Assembly: GCA_051955535.1 (NCBI GenBank) | Contig: JBQCGP010000087.1 | Span: 47,014-111,013 of the forward strand | Source of the DNA: 13-2-20CM-68-14 sp051955535 | GTDB lineage: Bacteria; Actinomycetota; Thermoleophilia; Gaiellales; Gaiellaceae | Direction of reading: 5' to 3' | DNA length: 64,000 nt | Part shown: positions 23,481-31,706 of the stretch, piece by piece | How positions within the stretch are numbered: position 1 is the first letter of the stretch | How the letters are laid out: each line of letters opens with the position of its first letter | The notes under the pieces: model-generated | The model's input: only the letters and a program-made list of their open reading frames with translations | What the model was told of the DNA's origin: nothing | Database searches by the model: none | Program-made: the position numbers and the translations under genes

Positions 23481-24233
23481 CTAGCCTCGCTTGAGTACCG
23501 TCGTCGCGATTCTGACGCCGAAACGGCCGGGCATCAGGACGACATCCCACATCTGGTTCACTACGCCGCCTCCGGGGAGGTCATCCGCAATCGCCTCGAC
23601 CATGTCGTCGGACGCCTCGAGCAGGTCGCCGCCCACGTCGACGACGCTCCCGGCCATGTCGCCGGCCATCGGTACTGCGGCGGAAGCGATCTCGACGGTG
23701 ATCGCCGGCGCCAGCCGCTCGAGCGTCGCGCGTGCGGCCTCCTCCGCCTCGTCGCGGGCACGCTCGAGGTCCTCCAACGACTCCTTCGGGCCGCCGCGGA
23801 AAACGCGCCACCACCTCCACCCGGTCACGCGGCCGGCGCGAACGGCCAGCGCGACCGCGAGCAGCCCGCCCAATGCGATCCAGACAACCGCGAGGATGAC
23901 CGCCGCGAGCCACGGGGTGACAACGGACGAGAGCCCGAGCATCACGGCGACGTTCACGAACGCAAACGCCGTCACGAACGCGACCGCGGCCACAAGCGAC
24001 GCGGCGAGGTCGCGGGCCGCGCGGCGCACCTCGGGCATGTGGCGCGAGGCGGCGAGCTGCGCCTCGCAGAACCCGAGCACGCTCAGGTCGCGCCCGAGCT
24101 GCACGAACAGCTCGGTGACCGAGTCCTCCTCATCCTGCTCTTCCTCCGACTCGGAAGGCTCGTCAGACTCGGCCTCCACTGTTTCGTCCTTCGGTGGTGC
24201 CGGCCACGGGTCGAGCGTCTCAGGCACGTCCAA
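23481..24233 (-). CDS. Holin-X/DUF-type membrane protein with acidic N-terminus
   Basis: 250 residues. A very acidic head (about 20-37) precedes two adjacent membrane helices (about 78-102 and 107-131) in the arrangement of the actinobacterial holin-X superfamily, then a charged helical region with LEDLERARDEAEEAARATLERL and an amphipathic C-terminus. There is no phage gene around it, so it is more likely a chromosomal membrane protein than a lysis holin. The role is unknown. Confidence 0.65.
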   Translation of the reverse strand: MDVPETLDPWPAPPKDETVEAESDEPSESEEEQDEEDSVTELFVQLGRDLSVLGFCEAQLAASRHMPEVRRAARDLAASLVAAVAFVTAFAFVNVAVMLGLSSVVTPWLAAVILAVVWIALGGLLAVALAVRAGRVTGWRWWRVFRGGPKESLEDLERARDEAEEAARATLERLAPAITVEIASAAVPMAGDMAGSVVDVGGDLLEASDDMVEAIADDLPGGGVVNQMWDVVLMPGRFGVRIATTVLKRG

Positions 24234-24576
24234 GCGTCAGGCTAGACGAGCCGGCCACGCTCATCTAGTGCCTGCACGTCTCGATACGTGGCACAAGGCC
24301 CACCTTCACCTGTTCACGTGGAGGAGCGACCCTTTTCGAGGAGAAAGAAGTCGCCCTCCTGCGACAACCGAGCGCCGTCAGCTAAAGCTGCTTCATCCGG
24401 CCTCGACCGAATAATCGATTGCCTCTAGTCCCTCCCTGGGACTATCAGGGCCGGGTCGCCTCGGCGGCCCGGCCCACCTAACTCCGACGGACAGCTCGCG
24501 GTTACGTTTTCGGACGTTTGGGCGCGGAATGGGTGCGGCGGCGAGCCGTGAAGCTCGCCGCCGCTCATTATCGGCG
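24234..24576. other. 343-bp gap without a gene
   Basis: Contains a GGGCCGGG/CCCGGCCC dyad near 24449-24476 and the terminator at 24535-24564. The reading frames here lack protein-like composition. Confidence 0.4.
24535..24564 (-). terminator. Terminator downstream of the small Cys-ended ORF
   Basis: Perfect 12-bp stem GCGGCGGCGAGC (24535-24546) with its complement (24553-24564) and a 6-nt loop, 12 bp past the TAA at 24577-24579 on the minus strand. Confidence 0.65.
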
Positions 24577-24726
24577 TTAGCAGCCGAGTTGCGCTTGGAT
24601 GTCCTTCGCCGCGTCGGTGAGCTGTTGCGCCTGCGCAGAGGTCAGCTTCTTTCCCGTCTGCGCATTGACCAGGTCCAGGACTCCTGCGCTTGAGCGGCAT
24701 GCCCCAAGTGTTCGTGCGACACTCAC
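24577..24726 (-). CDS. Small hypothetical protein ending in Cys
   Basis: 49 codons from a GTG at 24726. The last 33 residues (LDLVNAQTGKKLTSAQAQQL and TDAAKDIQAQLGC) form a clear helical pattern with protein-like codon use and a terminal Cys that could pair with Cys at residue 10. The N-terminal end is less convincing, so this may be the tail of a once longer exported protein. A strong terminator follows. Its start codon is only 6 bp from the divergent gene at 24733, so at least one of the two starts may be wrong. Confidence 0.4.
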   Translation of the reverse strand: MSVARTLGACRSSAGVLDLVNAQTGKKLTSAQAQQLTDAAKDIQAQLGC

Positions 24727-24732
24727 ACCGAC

Positions 24733-24924
24733 GTGACGACGAGCGTCGAAGTCATGCTCGGCGTCTGGAACGCCCTCGTCCTCGGCGGCGGAGCCGCCGT
24801 GATCATCCGACGGAAGCAGTTGGTCGAGTGGATCGCGCGCGGCGACGATCTACATCGCGGTCAGGTTGCGGACGACGACGACATGTGGGAGGCCTTCCTC
24901 GCCCAGCACCCCGAGCTTCAGTAG
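24733..24924 (+). CDS. Small membrane-anchored hypothetical protein
   Basis: 63 residues from a GTG: one hydrophobic segment (about 8-24, MLGVWNALVLGGGAAVII), then basic and acidic stretches ending MWEAFLAQHPELQ. Reasonable composition but no family recognised and no ribosome site seen. Confidence 0.45.
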   Translation: MTTSVEVMLGVWNALVLGGGAAVIIRRKQLVEWIARGDDLHRGQVADDDDMWEAFLAQHPELQ

Positions 24925-25165
24925 GAACCGGATGGTCGCCGCAGTGCCGGGGCAGGCTGCCGCAGACCTTCCGCCGGGCGACGCCTCTGGGGTAGGAGAG
25001 GGCTGAGGCGTGAGCCGTGCCCCGGTCCTACCAATTGTGGTGACCGTTATTGTCGCCCGCCAGCTTTTTGCAGCGAGGCGGCTCGAGGAGCGTTTCGCCG
25101 AGAAGCGCGAGGAGAGCCTTCGGCGGCTGCGCCCTCAGGCCCACGGGCGAAAGGCGGCGGCCTAG

Positions 25166-25244
25166 TGGAGCCGGAGCGTGGCGCCCGTTCTGCTGCGGCC
25201 AAAAACGGGCGCCCCTCGGAAGAGGTGAGGGTGCTCCGGCTCCA
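25166..25244. repeat. Nested long hairpin
   Basis: Outer stem TGGAGCCGGAGC (25166-25177) with its perfect complement (25233-25244); inner stem GGCGCCCGTT (25180-25189) with AACGGGCGCC (25204-25213). The outer stem core GAGCCGGAGC is shared with the hairpin at 26694-26749. Confidence 0.7.
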
Positions 25245-25401
25245 TTTGCCCCAGAGTGGATGAGTTCCCCCGCTCGTGTCGGACGTCTAGGAAGGGTAGC
25301 GAGCGCTGCGGAACGGTCTCCGTATGGATCGCCGCCACACAAGGCCTCAAGCCGTTTGATCTTCGGCGTCGGTCGTGGCCACAATGGAAGCTAGACGGCG
25401 G

Positions 25402-25451
25402 GCCGAGCCGGGGCTTTCGGCTCCTCCTCTCCCAGCCGAAAGCGTCTCGGC
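25402..25451. repeat. Long hairpin in the gene-poor region
   Basis: GCTTTCGGCT (25413-25422) pairs with AGCCGAAAGC (25434-25443); outer GCCGAG (25402-25407) with CTCGGC (25446-25451). Confidence 0.6.
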
Positions 25452-25704
25452 CGTCACCCTGACATGGGCTAAGGCGCCTAGCCCCGGCTCGCAACAATCG
25501 TCGCGAACCGAGCGACGTTGCACTACCCCCGGAGGTCCGGCGTAGCCCGCACGTTTGGGGAGCGCGGCACGCTCTCAGGCCCCCTATACCCAAGTGGGGT
25601 GGTCGGTGCTGCGGTGCTGACCGCCCCGGCGGCAGAAGGGGACTCGCTTCGCCGTCCCGACCCCCGGGGAGGACGAACGTCGACCTCGCAGGCCGCGACG
25701 CGGA

Positions 25705-26040
25705 CTACGAGCGCGGATCGTGCTCGATCGCGACCTCGCCGGCCTCGTCCAGCTTCTCGACGGCGACGAAGCCGCTGTTTCGTTCGACGACGCGAGCGGT
25801 GTCGGTGTGCTCGTGACCCGGGACGACCAGGAAGCGCCTCGGATTGGTGCGAACGGCCTCGTACTCCGCAACGGTCGCCTCGATCGGCTCCGCGCATTGT
25901 TCCATCCCGCACTCGCAGACGAGACTCAGTCGCTCCTCTTGTTGCTGGACCCTCGCCTCCAGTAGCGCTGCCGTGGCGTCTTCGATCCGCTCGTTCACCT
26001 CGCGGAAGACAGCTTCGTTCCGGGCACGCCGATTCTCCAT
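25705..26040 (-). CDS. Conserved-looking hypothetical protein with a CECG...C motif
   Basis: 111 residues: RNEAVFREVNERIEDA start, a helix, then a CECGMEQC metal-type motif (about residues 42-49), EYEAVRTNPRRFLVVPGHEH and a final strand pattern. I recall this arrangement as a frequent small protein in Thermoleophilia; its function is unknown. The Cys cluster suggests a metal or disulfide. It is 16 bp downstream of the DUF4234 gene on the same strand. Confidence 0.7.
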   Translation of the reverse strand: MENRRARNEAVFREVNERIEDATAALLEARVQQQEERLSLVCECGMEQCAEPIEATVAEYEAVRTNPRRFLVVPGHEHTDTARVVERNSGFVAVEKLDEAGEVAIEHDPRS

Positions 26041-26056
26041 AGGGCCGCAGGCGCAG

Positions 26057-26434
26057 CTACCTCGACCTTTCCTCCCAGTAGCGGTTAAGGGCTCCTTGCA
26101 CCTTCACGAACCAGATGATTGCCGGGATGATCAGGAACCCGAACGGGAAGAGCCACAAGCCAGTCCAACCGGTCATCGGCGGCGCCTGCCCGTCCTTCTT
26201 GTACATCTTCCCGACTTCCGATGGGATCACGAACGCCATCACGGGGTGGATGAGGATCCAGACCACAAGGCCGAGCACACCGCCGAGGCCTTCGCCGGTG
26301 TGTTGTCTCATCTCCTCCTCGGTCTTGTAAACCCAGTACCAGCTGTAGAAGCCGAGCGTGACGACAAACATGAGAATCCCGAAGCCGATCCCACGCGGCT
26401 GGCCGAGAGGACGCGCGTTGCTAAGCGTGCTCAT
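26057..26434 (-). CDS. DUF4234 membrane protein
   Basis: 125 residues, essentially only the DUF4234 domain: a first helix GILMFVVTLGFYSWYWVYKTEEEM, a middle helix pair and a final hydrophobic segment before LNRYWEERSR. It resembles the C-terminal part of the longer protein at 22083-22976. Function unknown; probably co-transcribed with the downstream CECG protein gene. Confidence 0.75.
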   Translation of the reverse strand: MSTLSNARPLGQPRGIGFGILMFVVTLGFYSWYWVYKTEEEMRQHTGEGLGGVLGLVVWILIHPVMAFVIPSEVGKMYKKDGQAPPMTGWTGLWLFPFGFLIIPAIIWFVKVQGALNRYWEERSR

Positions 26435-26528
26435 TTGACCTCCCTTCGTCGTTGGGCGACTGAAGCACGCTGGGGGCCCGCAAGCGTAATAGACTGGCCG
26501 TGCCGTCCGGCCCCGGAGAGGAGACCGG

Positions 26529-26713
26529 ATGGCTTTCTATTCAGGCTCGAGACGAGGGAGGGCGTGCCCGCCGAGCCGCCGACGCTGACGAGCGCTGTTC
26601 CGAACTTGAGCTTGTTGAGGATCAATCGTTCCAAACAGAGCCGCGATGCCCAAGCGGTTTGGATCGCCTCAGTTCGTGTGAGACGAAAAGATGAGAGCCG
26701 GAGCACCGCATAG
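26529..26713 (+). pseudogene. Frameshifted remnant of a small conserved protein gene
   Basis: An ATG at 26529 with a fine ribosome site (GAGGAG) opens only 19 codons. The +2 frame from the third codon reads FLFRLETREGVPAEPPTL then TSAVPN, which looks like the start of a small actinobacterial protein; one missing T in the TTT run would restore it. After VPN (26605) the sequence no longer resembles that protein. This suggests a decayed gene; the family memory is uncertain. Confidence 0.35.
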
Positions 26714-26749
26714 CCCCCTGTGCCTCTCCCCCGGGGGCGCTCCGGCTCT
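26694..26749 (+). terminator. Terminator-like hairpin with T-rich tail
   Basis: AGAGCCGGAGC (26694-26704) pairs with GCTCCGGCTCT (26739-26749), followed by TCTTCTTAT; an inner GCCCCC/GGGGGC stem is present. It would have served the remnant gene. The stem core matches the hairpin at 25166-25244. Confidence 0.55.
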
Positions 26750-26993
26750 TCTTATGGATTTGCCTCGCGGTAGGCAGGCAACACCAATTTGGTCGAGGCT
26801 TAACGAACTCCTTACGCGAGCGATAACTAATGCTTATGAGAGAGAGGCGGGAGGTTGGCCGCTGCTGCCGAAAGCTCTCCTGAGCCGGGACACGCCTAAT
26901 CTCCCTCCCTGGGCCGGCCGACGCCGCGCGTCTAGGCGACTAATGGGGAACGAGGGGAAAGCATGAAATCACGCTAACCCACTAACCAAGCAG

Positions 26994-27068
26994 TCGGGGC
27001 GCCCGGATTTGAACCGGGGACCTCTTGTCCCCCAGACAAGCGCGCTAACCAGGCTGCGCCACGCCCCG
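26994..27068 (-). tRNA. tRNA-Pro (anticodon GGG)
   Basis: On the minus strand: acceptor CGGGGCG, D arm GCGC-AGCCTGGTTA-GCGC, anticodon arm CTTGT-CTGGGGG-ACAAG with anticodon GGG, T arm CCCGG-TTCAAAT-CCGGG and the closing CGCCCCG plus discriminator A. CCA is not encoded (next bases CTG), so it relies on the CCA-adding enzyme, a candidate for which is at 46691. The prolyl-tRNA synthetase gene is 0.5 kb away on the same strand. Confidence 0.95.
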
Positions 27069-27136
27069 TCAACCGTTGATGTTATCGCCACCCGGGTTTA
27101 TCGGCCCATGCCGCGCATGTCCGCATGGGCCTCCGA

Positions 27137-27160
27137 CGCGGCATCGCAAGCGATGCCGCG
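27137..27160. repeat. Composite hairpin repeat family, element A, copy 5
   Basis: CGCGGCATCGC, AA, and the exact complement (27150-27160). The TCGC-AA-GCGA core is shared with the four other copies. A GGCCTAA sequence occurs twice shortly after. Confidence 0.6.
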
Positions 27161-27241
27161 GCAGGCTGCGCCAGGCCCATCGGATCGGGGGTGCTTGCGC
27201 GGGAGGCCTAAAGCACTCGTTCGCGAACGGCCTAAGCCTCG

Positions 27242-27544
27242 TTACTTTCGGAGCCGCTTGTAGAGGCGATCGATCAGGTCGGGCATGGCCTCCAGGCGCT
27301 CGGTGATGACTCGGAGGCGGTACTCGCGGAAGTGCTCGGGCTCGACGCTCAGGGCCTTCGCGAGCGTGCGGATCACGTCGTCAGACGGCACCGGGCGGTT
27401 GCCGTGCACGAGGTGGTTGAGGTAGCCGGCCGACAGCTTCGTCTTCTCGGCGAGGGCGCGATAGGTCACGCCGGTCTCGTCCATCAGCTTCTCGACCGTC
27501 GGGCCGAACGGCTGGTCGCTGAACCTGCGCCTGCGGCGGGGCAC
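27242..27544 (-). CDS. XRE-family helix-turn-helix protein
   Basis: 100 residues with an N-terminal basic tail and a classical HTH (TYRALAEKTKLSAGYLNHLVHGNRPV), followed by a short helical C-terminus. DNA-binding regulator; the target is unknown. Its GTG start overlaps the proS stop by one base (TAGTG), so it is the last gene of the rpsB-to-proS run and translated by coupling. Confidence 0.85.
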   Translation of the reverse strand: MPRRRRRFSDQPFGPTVEKLMDETGVTYRALAEKTKLSAGYLNHLVHGNRPVPSDDVIRTLAKALSVEPEHFREYRLRVITERLEAMPDLIDRLYKRLRK

Positions 27545-29205
27545 TAAAACGCGTCTCCGAGCGAGTCGATTGGGACGCGCCTCTCCTCGCCGGTCGCGCG
27601 GTCGCGAATGTCGACTGCTCCGTCCTCGAGCGTCTTCTTGCCGACGGTGACGCGGAAGGGCAGCCCGATCAGGTCGGCATCGGCGAACTTCTCCCCCGCA
27701 CGCGCATCGCGGTCATCGAGCAGGACGTCGAGGGCCGCGGCGTCGAGGGCCGCAGCCGCTTCGGTTGCCTGCTCTTCGACGCCGGGGAGCGCGACCACGT
27801 GCACATCGTACGGTGCCACAGATCGGGGCCAGACGATCCCATGCTCGTCGTGGCTCTGCTCGACGATCGTCGCGAGCACGCGGCCCGGGCCGATTCCGTA
27901 GCTGCCCATGATGAGCGGCTTCTCGGTCCCGTCCTCGTCGAGGAACGTCGCCTCGAGGGGGATCGAGTACTTCGTCTCGAGCTTGAAGATGTGACCGACC
28001 TCGATCGCCGTCTGGAAGCGGAGCCGCCCACCGCAAACGGGGCAGGTGTCGTCCCCCTTCGCGGCCCGGAGGTCTTCGAAACGGGGCTGATAGTCGCGGC
28101 CGGCCTCGACGCCCCGGAGATGAACACCGGTCCGGTTCGCGCCCGCGACGTATTGGCCCTCCTGAAGCGTCTCGTCTGCGATCACCTCGCCGTCGAAGCC
28201 GATGGGCCCGATCGAACCGGCGTCGGCGCCGAACGCGTTCCGGATCTCCTCCTCGGTCGCCGGCTGGAAGTCGGACCCGAGCGCGGAGAGCACTTTCATG
28301 TCGTCCAGCCGGTCGTCGCCGCGGATCAGCGCGAGAATGAGCGTGCCATCAGCCTTCACCACCGGCATTGCCTTCGAGGTCGCCGCGGGGTCGATCGAGA
28401 GGAGCTCTGCGAGGGCCTCGATTGTCGTCGTCCCGGGCGTCTCCACCTCCTCGGGGCGCTCGAGCCGCTCGGGGAAGTTCGGCGACCGCGGCACCGTCTG
28501 TGCGACCTCGACGTCGGCCGCGAAATCGCCGTTCTCGCAGGTGACGAGCGTGTTCTCGCCCGAGCCGGAGGGCGCCAGGAAGTCCCTCGAGCCGCTTCCG
28601 CCCATGATCCCCGACTCGGCCGCCACCTCGTGGAACTCGAGCCCACAGCGCTCGAAGATCTTGGTGTACGCCTCGCCGTACTTGCGGAAGCTCTCGTCGA
28701 GGCCCGCGGCGTCTCGGTCGAACGAGTAGGCGTCCTTCATGATGAACTCGCGAACGCGGATCAGGCCGCTGCGGGGACGAGGCTCGTCGCGATCCTTCGT
28801 TTGGAAGTGGTACCACGACTGGGGCAGCTCCTTGTAGCTCTGGATCTCCCGCGCGTGGAACGTGAACGTCTCCTCGTGCGTGAGCGGGAGCACGTAATGG
28901 CGTCCGGCACGGTCGTCGAGCTTGAAGAGCTCCGGGATCGCGTAGCGCCCGGTCGCCTGCCAGAGCTCGGCGGGCGTGAGCACGGGCGCAAGCCACTCCT
29001 GCGCCCCGATCTCGTGGAGTTCCTCCCGGATGATCTGCTCGACCTTGCGGTGGGAGCGCCAGCCAGGCGGCGTGAACGACCAAAGGCCCGCAGCGACCTG
29101 GCGGATGAACCCGGCGCGCACTAGCAGCTTGTGGCTGACCGCCTCGGCCTCGGCCGGGGCGTCGCGCAGCGTCGGCAAGAAAAGCTGTGAAGCTCGAGCG
29201 ATCAT
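27544..29205 (-). CDS. proS: Proline-tRNA ligase (bacterial type)
   Basis: 553 residues. Class II core motifs are present: motif 2 region (SWYHFQTKDRDEPRPRSGLIRVREFIMKDAYSFD), motif 3 (SYGIGPGRVLATI) and the C-terminal anticodon-binding domain (about 460-553). The insertion between motifs 2 and 3 (about 225-390) is the editing domain of bacterial ProS that removes mischarged alanine. Charges tRNA-Pro; the GGG-anticodon gene is close by. It follows ispG across a composite hairpin repeat. Confidence 0.95.
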   Translation of the reverse strand: MIARASQLFLPTLRDAPAEAEAVSHKLLVRAGFIRQVAAGLWSFTPPGWRSHRKVEQIIREELHEIGAQEWLAPVLTPAELWQATGRYAIPELFKLDDRAGRHYVLPLTHEETFTFHAREIQSYKELPQSWYHFQTKDRDEPRPRSGLIRVREFIMKDAYSFDRDAAGLDESFRKYGEAYTKIFERCGLEFHEVAAESGIMGGSGSRDFLAPSGSGENTLVTCENGDFAADVEVAQTVPRSPNFPERLERPEEVETPGTTTIEALAELLSIDPAATSKAMPVVKADGTLILALIRGDDRLDDMKVLSALGSDFQPATEEEIRNAFGADAGSIGPIGFDGEVIADETLQEGQYVAGANRTGVHLRGVEAGRDYQPRFEDLRAAKGDDTCPVCGGRLRFQTAIEVGHIFKLETKYSIPLEATFLDEDGTEKPLIMGSYGIGPGRVLATIVEQSHDEHGIVWPRSVAPYDVHVVALPGVEEQATEAAAALDAAALDVLLDDRDARAGEKFADADLIGLPFRVTVGKKTLEDGAVDIRDRATGEERRVPIDSLGDAF

Positions 29206-29255
29206 CTGTTGCCGAACGAGGCTACTCGATCGGGATCAGCGAAGCTTCTGCCACT

Positions 29256-29308
29256 GCGACGTCGCTTGCGACGTCGCTCAAGAGGCCGCCCGATTCACTC
29301 GGGCGGCC
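29256..29308. repeat. Composite hairpin repeat family, copy 1
   Basis: Element A: GCGACGTCGC-TT-GCGACGTCGC (29256-29277). Element B: GGCCGCCCGA-TTCAC-TCGGGCGGCC (29284-29308), then GCTAAACCCGG. It lies between ispG and proS and may act as a terminator or processing site. Confidence 0.75.
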
Positions 29309-29309
29309 G

Positions 29310-30464
29310 CTAAACCCGGTCACGGGGCGCCTCGTCCAGCGGGATCAACGACGCCTCAGCCATGGCCAGGGCAGCCGGCTTCGCCATCTTGAGGCGCTTC
29401 GGCCGGTGCATGCCATCGGCGATCCACTTGTCGATCTCGTGGAAGAGCTCGTCAACGAGAATGTCCGACGAGACCTTCTTGAGGACGCGGCCATGCGCGT
29501 AGACAAACCCCACGTCGCGGCCGCCGGCGATGCCGAAATCGGCGTCGCCCGCCTCCCCCGGTCCGTTGACGGCGCAACCGAGCACGGCGACCTCGAAGTG
29601 CTGTGGGTAGGCGTAGAGCCGCTCCTCGACTTTCTCCGCGAGCGTCTGGACGCCGACGTTGTCCCGCCCGCAGCTCGGGCAGGCAATCATGATCGGACCG
29701 CGTTCGCGGAGGCCGAGCGCCTTCAGGATCTCGAACCCGGTGCGGACCTCCTCGACCGGATCCGCAGTCAACGAGACGCGGAGTGTGTCGCCGATCCCGT
29801 CCACGAGCAGGGCGCCCATCCCGACGGCGCTCTTGATCGAGCCGGCGTAGGGAGTCCCCGCTTCGGTGACGCCGAGGTGAAGCGGGTACGGAACCTTCGA
29901 TGAGAGCAGCCTGTAGGCGCGGATCATCGTCGGCACGTGGCTCGACTTGACCGAGATCTTGAAGTCGTAGTAGTCGAGGCTCTCGAGCAGCCGCACTTCC
30001 TCGAGCGCCGCCTCGACGAGCGCCTCGGCCTGATCCTTCTGGGCAAGCTCGGCGAGGTGCTTCGGCAGCGAGCCCGAGTTGGCGCCGATCCGCATCGGGA
30101 TGCCCGCCTGCTTGGCGGCTCGCACGACCTCGGCCACCTTGTCTGCCCCGCCGATGTTGCCGGGGTTGATCCGCACCGCGGCCACGCCGGCGTCGATCGC
30201 GCGCAGCGCGAGACTCGCATTGAAGTGGATGTCCGCGATCACCGGAAGCGGCGAAAGCCGGACGAGCTTCGGCAGCGCGTCCGCGTCCTCGGTCTTCGGC
30301 ACCGCGACCCGCACGATCTCGCAGCCCGCCGAGGCGAGCGCAGCGATCTGGGCCGTCGTCTCTTCCACGTCGTGCGTCTTCGTCAGCGTCATCGACTGCA
30401 CGACGACAGGGGCGCCGCCCCCGATCTGGACCCCCCCTACGTTGATCGCGCGTTCGCTGGCCAC
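29310..30464 (-). CDS. ispG: 4-hydroxy-3-methylbut-2-enyl diphosphate synthase IspG
   Basis: 384 residues of the GcpE family, single-barrel form. The [4Fe-4S] ligands are in CPSCGR and VAVLGCAVNGPGEAGDADFG, and the TIM-barrel segment begins VQSMTLTKTHDVEETTAQI. It catalyses the penultimate step of the MEP isoprenoid pathway. The arrangement dxr-rseP-ispG is standard and shows co-expression with isoprenoid and undecaprenyl synthesis. Confidence 0.95.
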   Translation of the reverse strand: MASERAINVGGVQIGGGAPVVVQSMTLTKTHDVEETTAQIAALASAGCEIVRVAVPKTEDADALPKLVRLSPLPVIADIHFNASLALRAIDAGVAAVRINPGNIGGADKVAEVVRAAKQAGIPMRIGANSGSLPKHLAELAQKDQAEALVEAALEEVRLLESLDYYDFKISVKSSHVPTMIRAYRLLSSKVPYPLHLGVTEAGTPYAGSIKSAVGMGALLVDGIGDTLRVSLTADPVEEVRTGFEILKALGLRERGPIMIACPSCGRDNVGVQTLAEKVEERLYAYPQHFEVAVLGCAVNGPGEAGDADFGIAGGRDVGFVYAHGRVLKKVSSDILVDELFHEIDKWIADGMHRPKRLKMAKPAALAMAEASLIPLDEAPRDRV

Positions 30465-30473
30465 GCGCTGAGT

Positions 30474-31706
30474 CTAGCCCCCGCCGATTCGACTCAGATC
30501 GTTGGACAGACCGACGAAGAACATGAGCAGGACGAGCGCGATTCCAACGACCGAGACGCGTTCGTAGACGGCCCGCCCGACCGATCGGCCCCGGATTCCT
30601 TCGAAGAGCGAGAACACGATGTGGCCGCCGTCGAGCGGAAGGAGGGGCAGGAGGTTCAGAAGCGCCAGCGAGAGACTGATCAGGGCCAGGATCTCCAGGT
30701 AGTCGCGGTAGTCCGTCTTGACCGCCTGGCTGGAGACGTCGACGATGCCAACGGTCGACGAAACGTCCTTGCGGCCCTGGCCGCCCTTGACGATCCCAGC
30801 GAGCGAGCTCGCAATGCCGGTCGTGACGTCCCACGTGTCCCTGCCGGCGAACGCGACCGCCCTTGCCGGGTCGTAGCGCTTGTAGACGATCCCCGCGGGC
30901 GTGAAGCCGAAGAGGTAGTAGCCGTTGCGGAGGACGGTTTTCTCCGGCGGCAGCTCGACGTAGTTCCCGCGGCGGACGACCGAGACGATGATCGGCTTGC
31001 CCTTGCTCGACTTGATCGCCTTCGAGACCTCCTTGAACGTCTTCGTCGGCTGCTGGTTGACGGCGACGATCCGGTCGCCGGAAAGAAGGCCGGCACGTGC
31101 GGCCGGCGAGTTGGGCGACACCTTGTTCACGCGGGTCGAGGCGCCGTTCGGAACGCCGAGCATGTAGACGAGCGCCAGGATCAGGACTGCGAAGACGATG
31201 TTCGTCGCCGGCCCGGCGCCAATGACCGCGACCCGCTTTGCGGTGCGCTGGCGCCAGTACGCGTCCTCACCGAGCGCGTCAGCCAGCTCGCTGCGGCCGC
31301 GCTTGGCGGCGCGTGCCGCGGGCGCGGGAAGGTTCGCACGCTGGAGCGCCTCGTCGAGATCCGTCAGCTCGCTGCGAGCCATCGCGAAGTTCCCTTCGGC
31401 CACCAGCCGCTTCAGGCGCTCGACCGGGCCCACCAGCGACGGGTCGTGCATCATGGCCGGGCCGAAGTACGAGTCCAGGTCGGACGGCGCCGGCCTGTGC
31501 ATCCCGGGGATCTTCACGTAGCCGCCGAGTGGGATAGCGCCGATGCCGTACTCGATCCCGTTCCGGTTCGTCTTCGCGAGCGCCGGCGGGAAACCGATGT
31601 AGAACTTCCGCGGCTTCATGCCGACCGCGCGGGCGGTGAAGAAGTGGCCTGCTTCGTGGATCAGGACCAGAAACGCCAGGCCGAAGATCGCGATGAAGAT
31701 GCTCAC
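30474..31706 (-). CDS. rseP: Site-2 intramembrane zinc metalloprotease RseP
   Basis: 410 residues from the GTG at 31706, which overlaps the dxr stop (GTGA); the longer open frame lies inside dxr. The first membrane helix carries LIHEAGHFF (HExxH zinc site), a PDZ domain follows the second helix (about 195-285, VNKVSPNSPAARAGLLSGDRI), and the last motif LLNLLPLLPLDGGH supplies the Asp ligand. RseP-type proteases cut anti-sigma factors or signal peptides in the membrane. An insert of charged residues (about 100-140) precedes the PDZ domain. Confidence 0.93.
   Translation of the reverse strand: MSIFIAIFGLAFLVLIHEAGHFFTARAVGMKPRKFYIGFPPALAKTNRNGIEYGIGAIPLGGYVKIPGMHRPAPSDLDSYFGPAMMHDPSLVGPVERLKRLVAEGNFAMARSELTDLDEALQRANLPAPAARAAKRGRSELADALGEDAYWRQRTAKRVAVIGAGPATNIVFAVLILALVYMLGVPNGASTRVNKVSPNSPAARAGLLSGDRIVAVNQQPTKTFKEVSKAIKSSKGKPIIVSVVRRGNYVELPPEKTVLRNGYYLFGFTPAGIVYKRYDPARAVAFAGRDTWDVTTGIASSLAGIVKGGQGRKDVSSTVGIVDVSSQAVKTDYRDYLEILALISLSLALLNLLPLLPLDGGHIVFSLFEGIRGRSVGRAVYERVSVVGIALVLLMFFVGLSNDLSRIGGG

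Larger units (their letters stand above)
24925..25704. other. 780-bp gene-poor region with several long hairpins
   Basis: No reading frame here has convincing protein composition. It contains a CCGGGGCA/TGCCCCGG dyad (24949-25025), the nested hairpin at 25166-25244 and another at 25402-25451 (GCTTTCGGCT/AGCCGAAAGC with an outer GCCGAG/CTCGGC). It could be a decayed gene, a non-coding RNA or an old insertion. Confidence 0.4.
26435..26993. other. Gap without an intact gene
   Basis: Contains the frameshifted remnant at 26529-26713 and the hairpin at 26694-26749. From 26760 to the tRNA no feature is evident. Confidence 0.4.

Noticed and set aside
23481..24233. Prophage lysis gene (holin)
   Set aside because: The two-helix arrangement fits the holin-X superfamily, but there is no endolysin, portal, terminase or integrase around it.
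26994..27068. Integration site (tRNA as attB) for a mobile element
   Set aside because: No integrase and no duplicated tRNA 3' end was seen in the adjacent gene-poor stretch.
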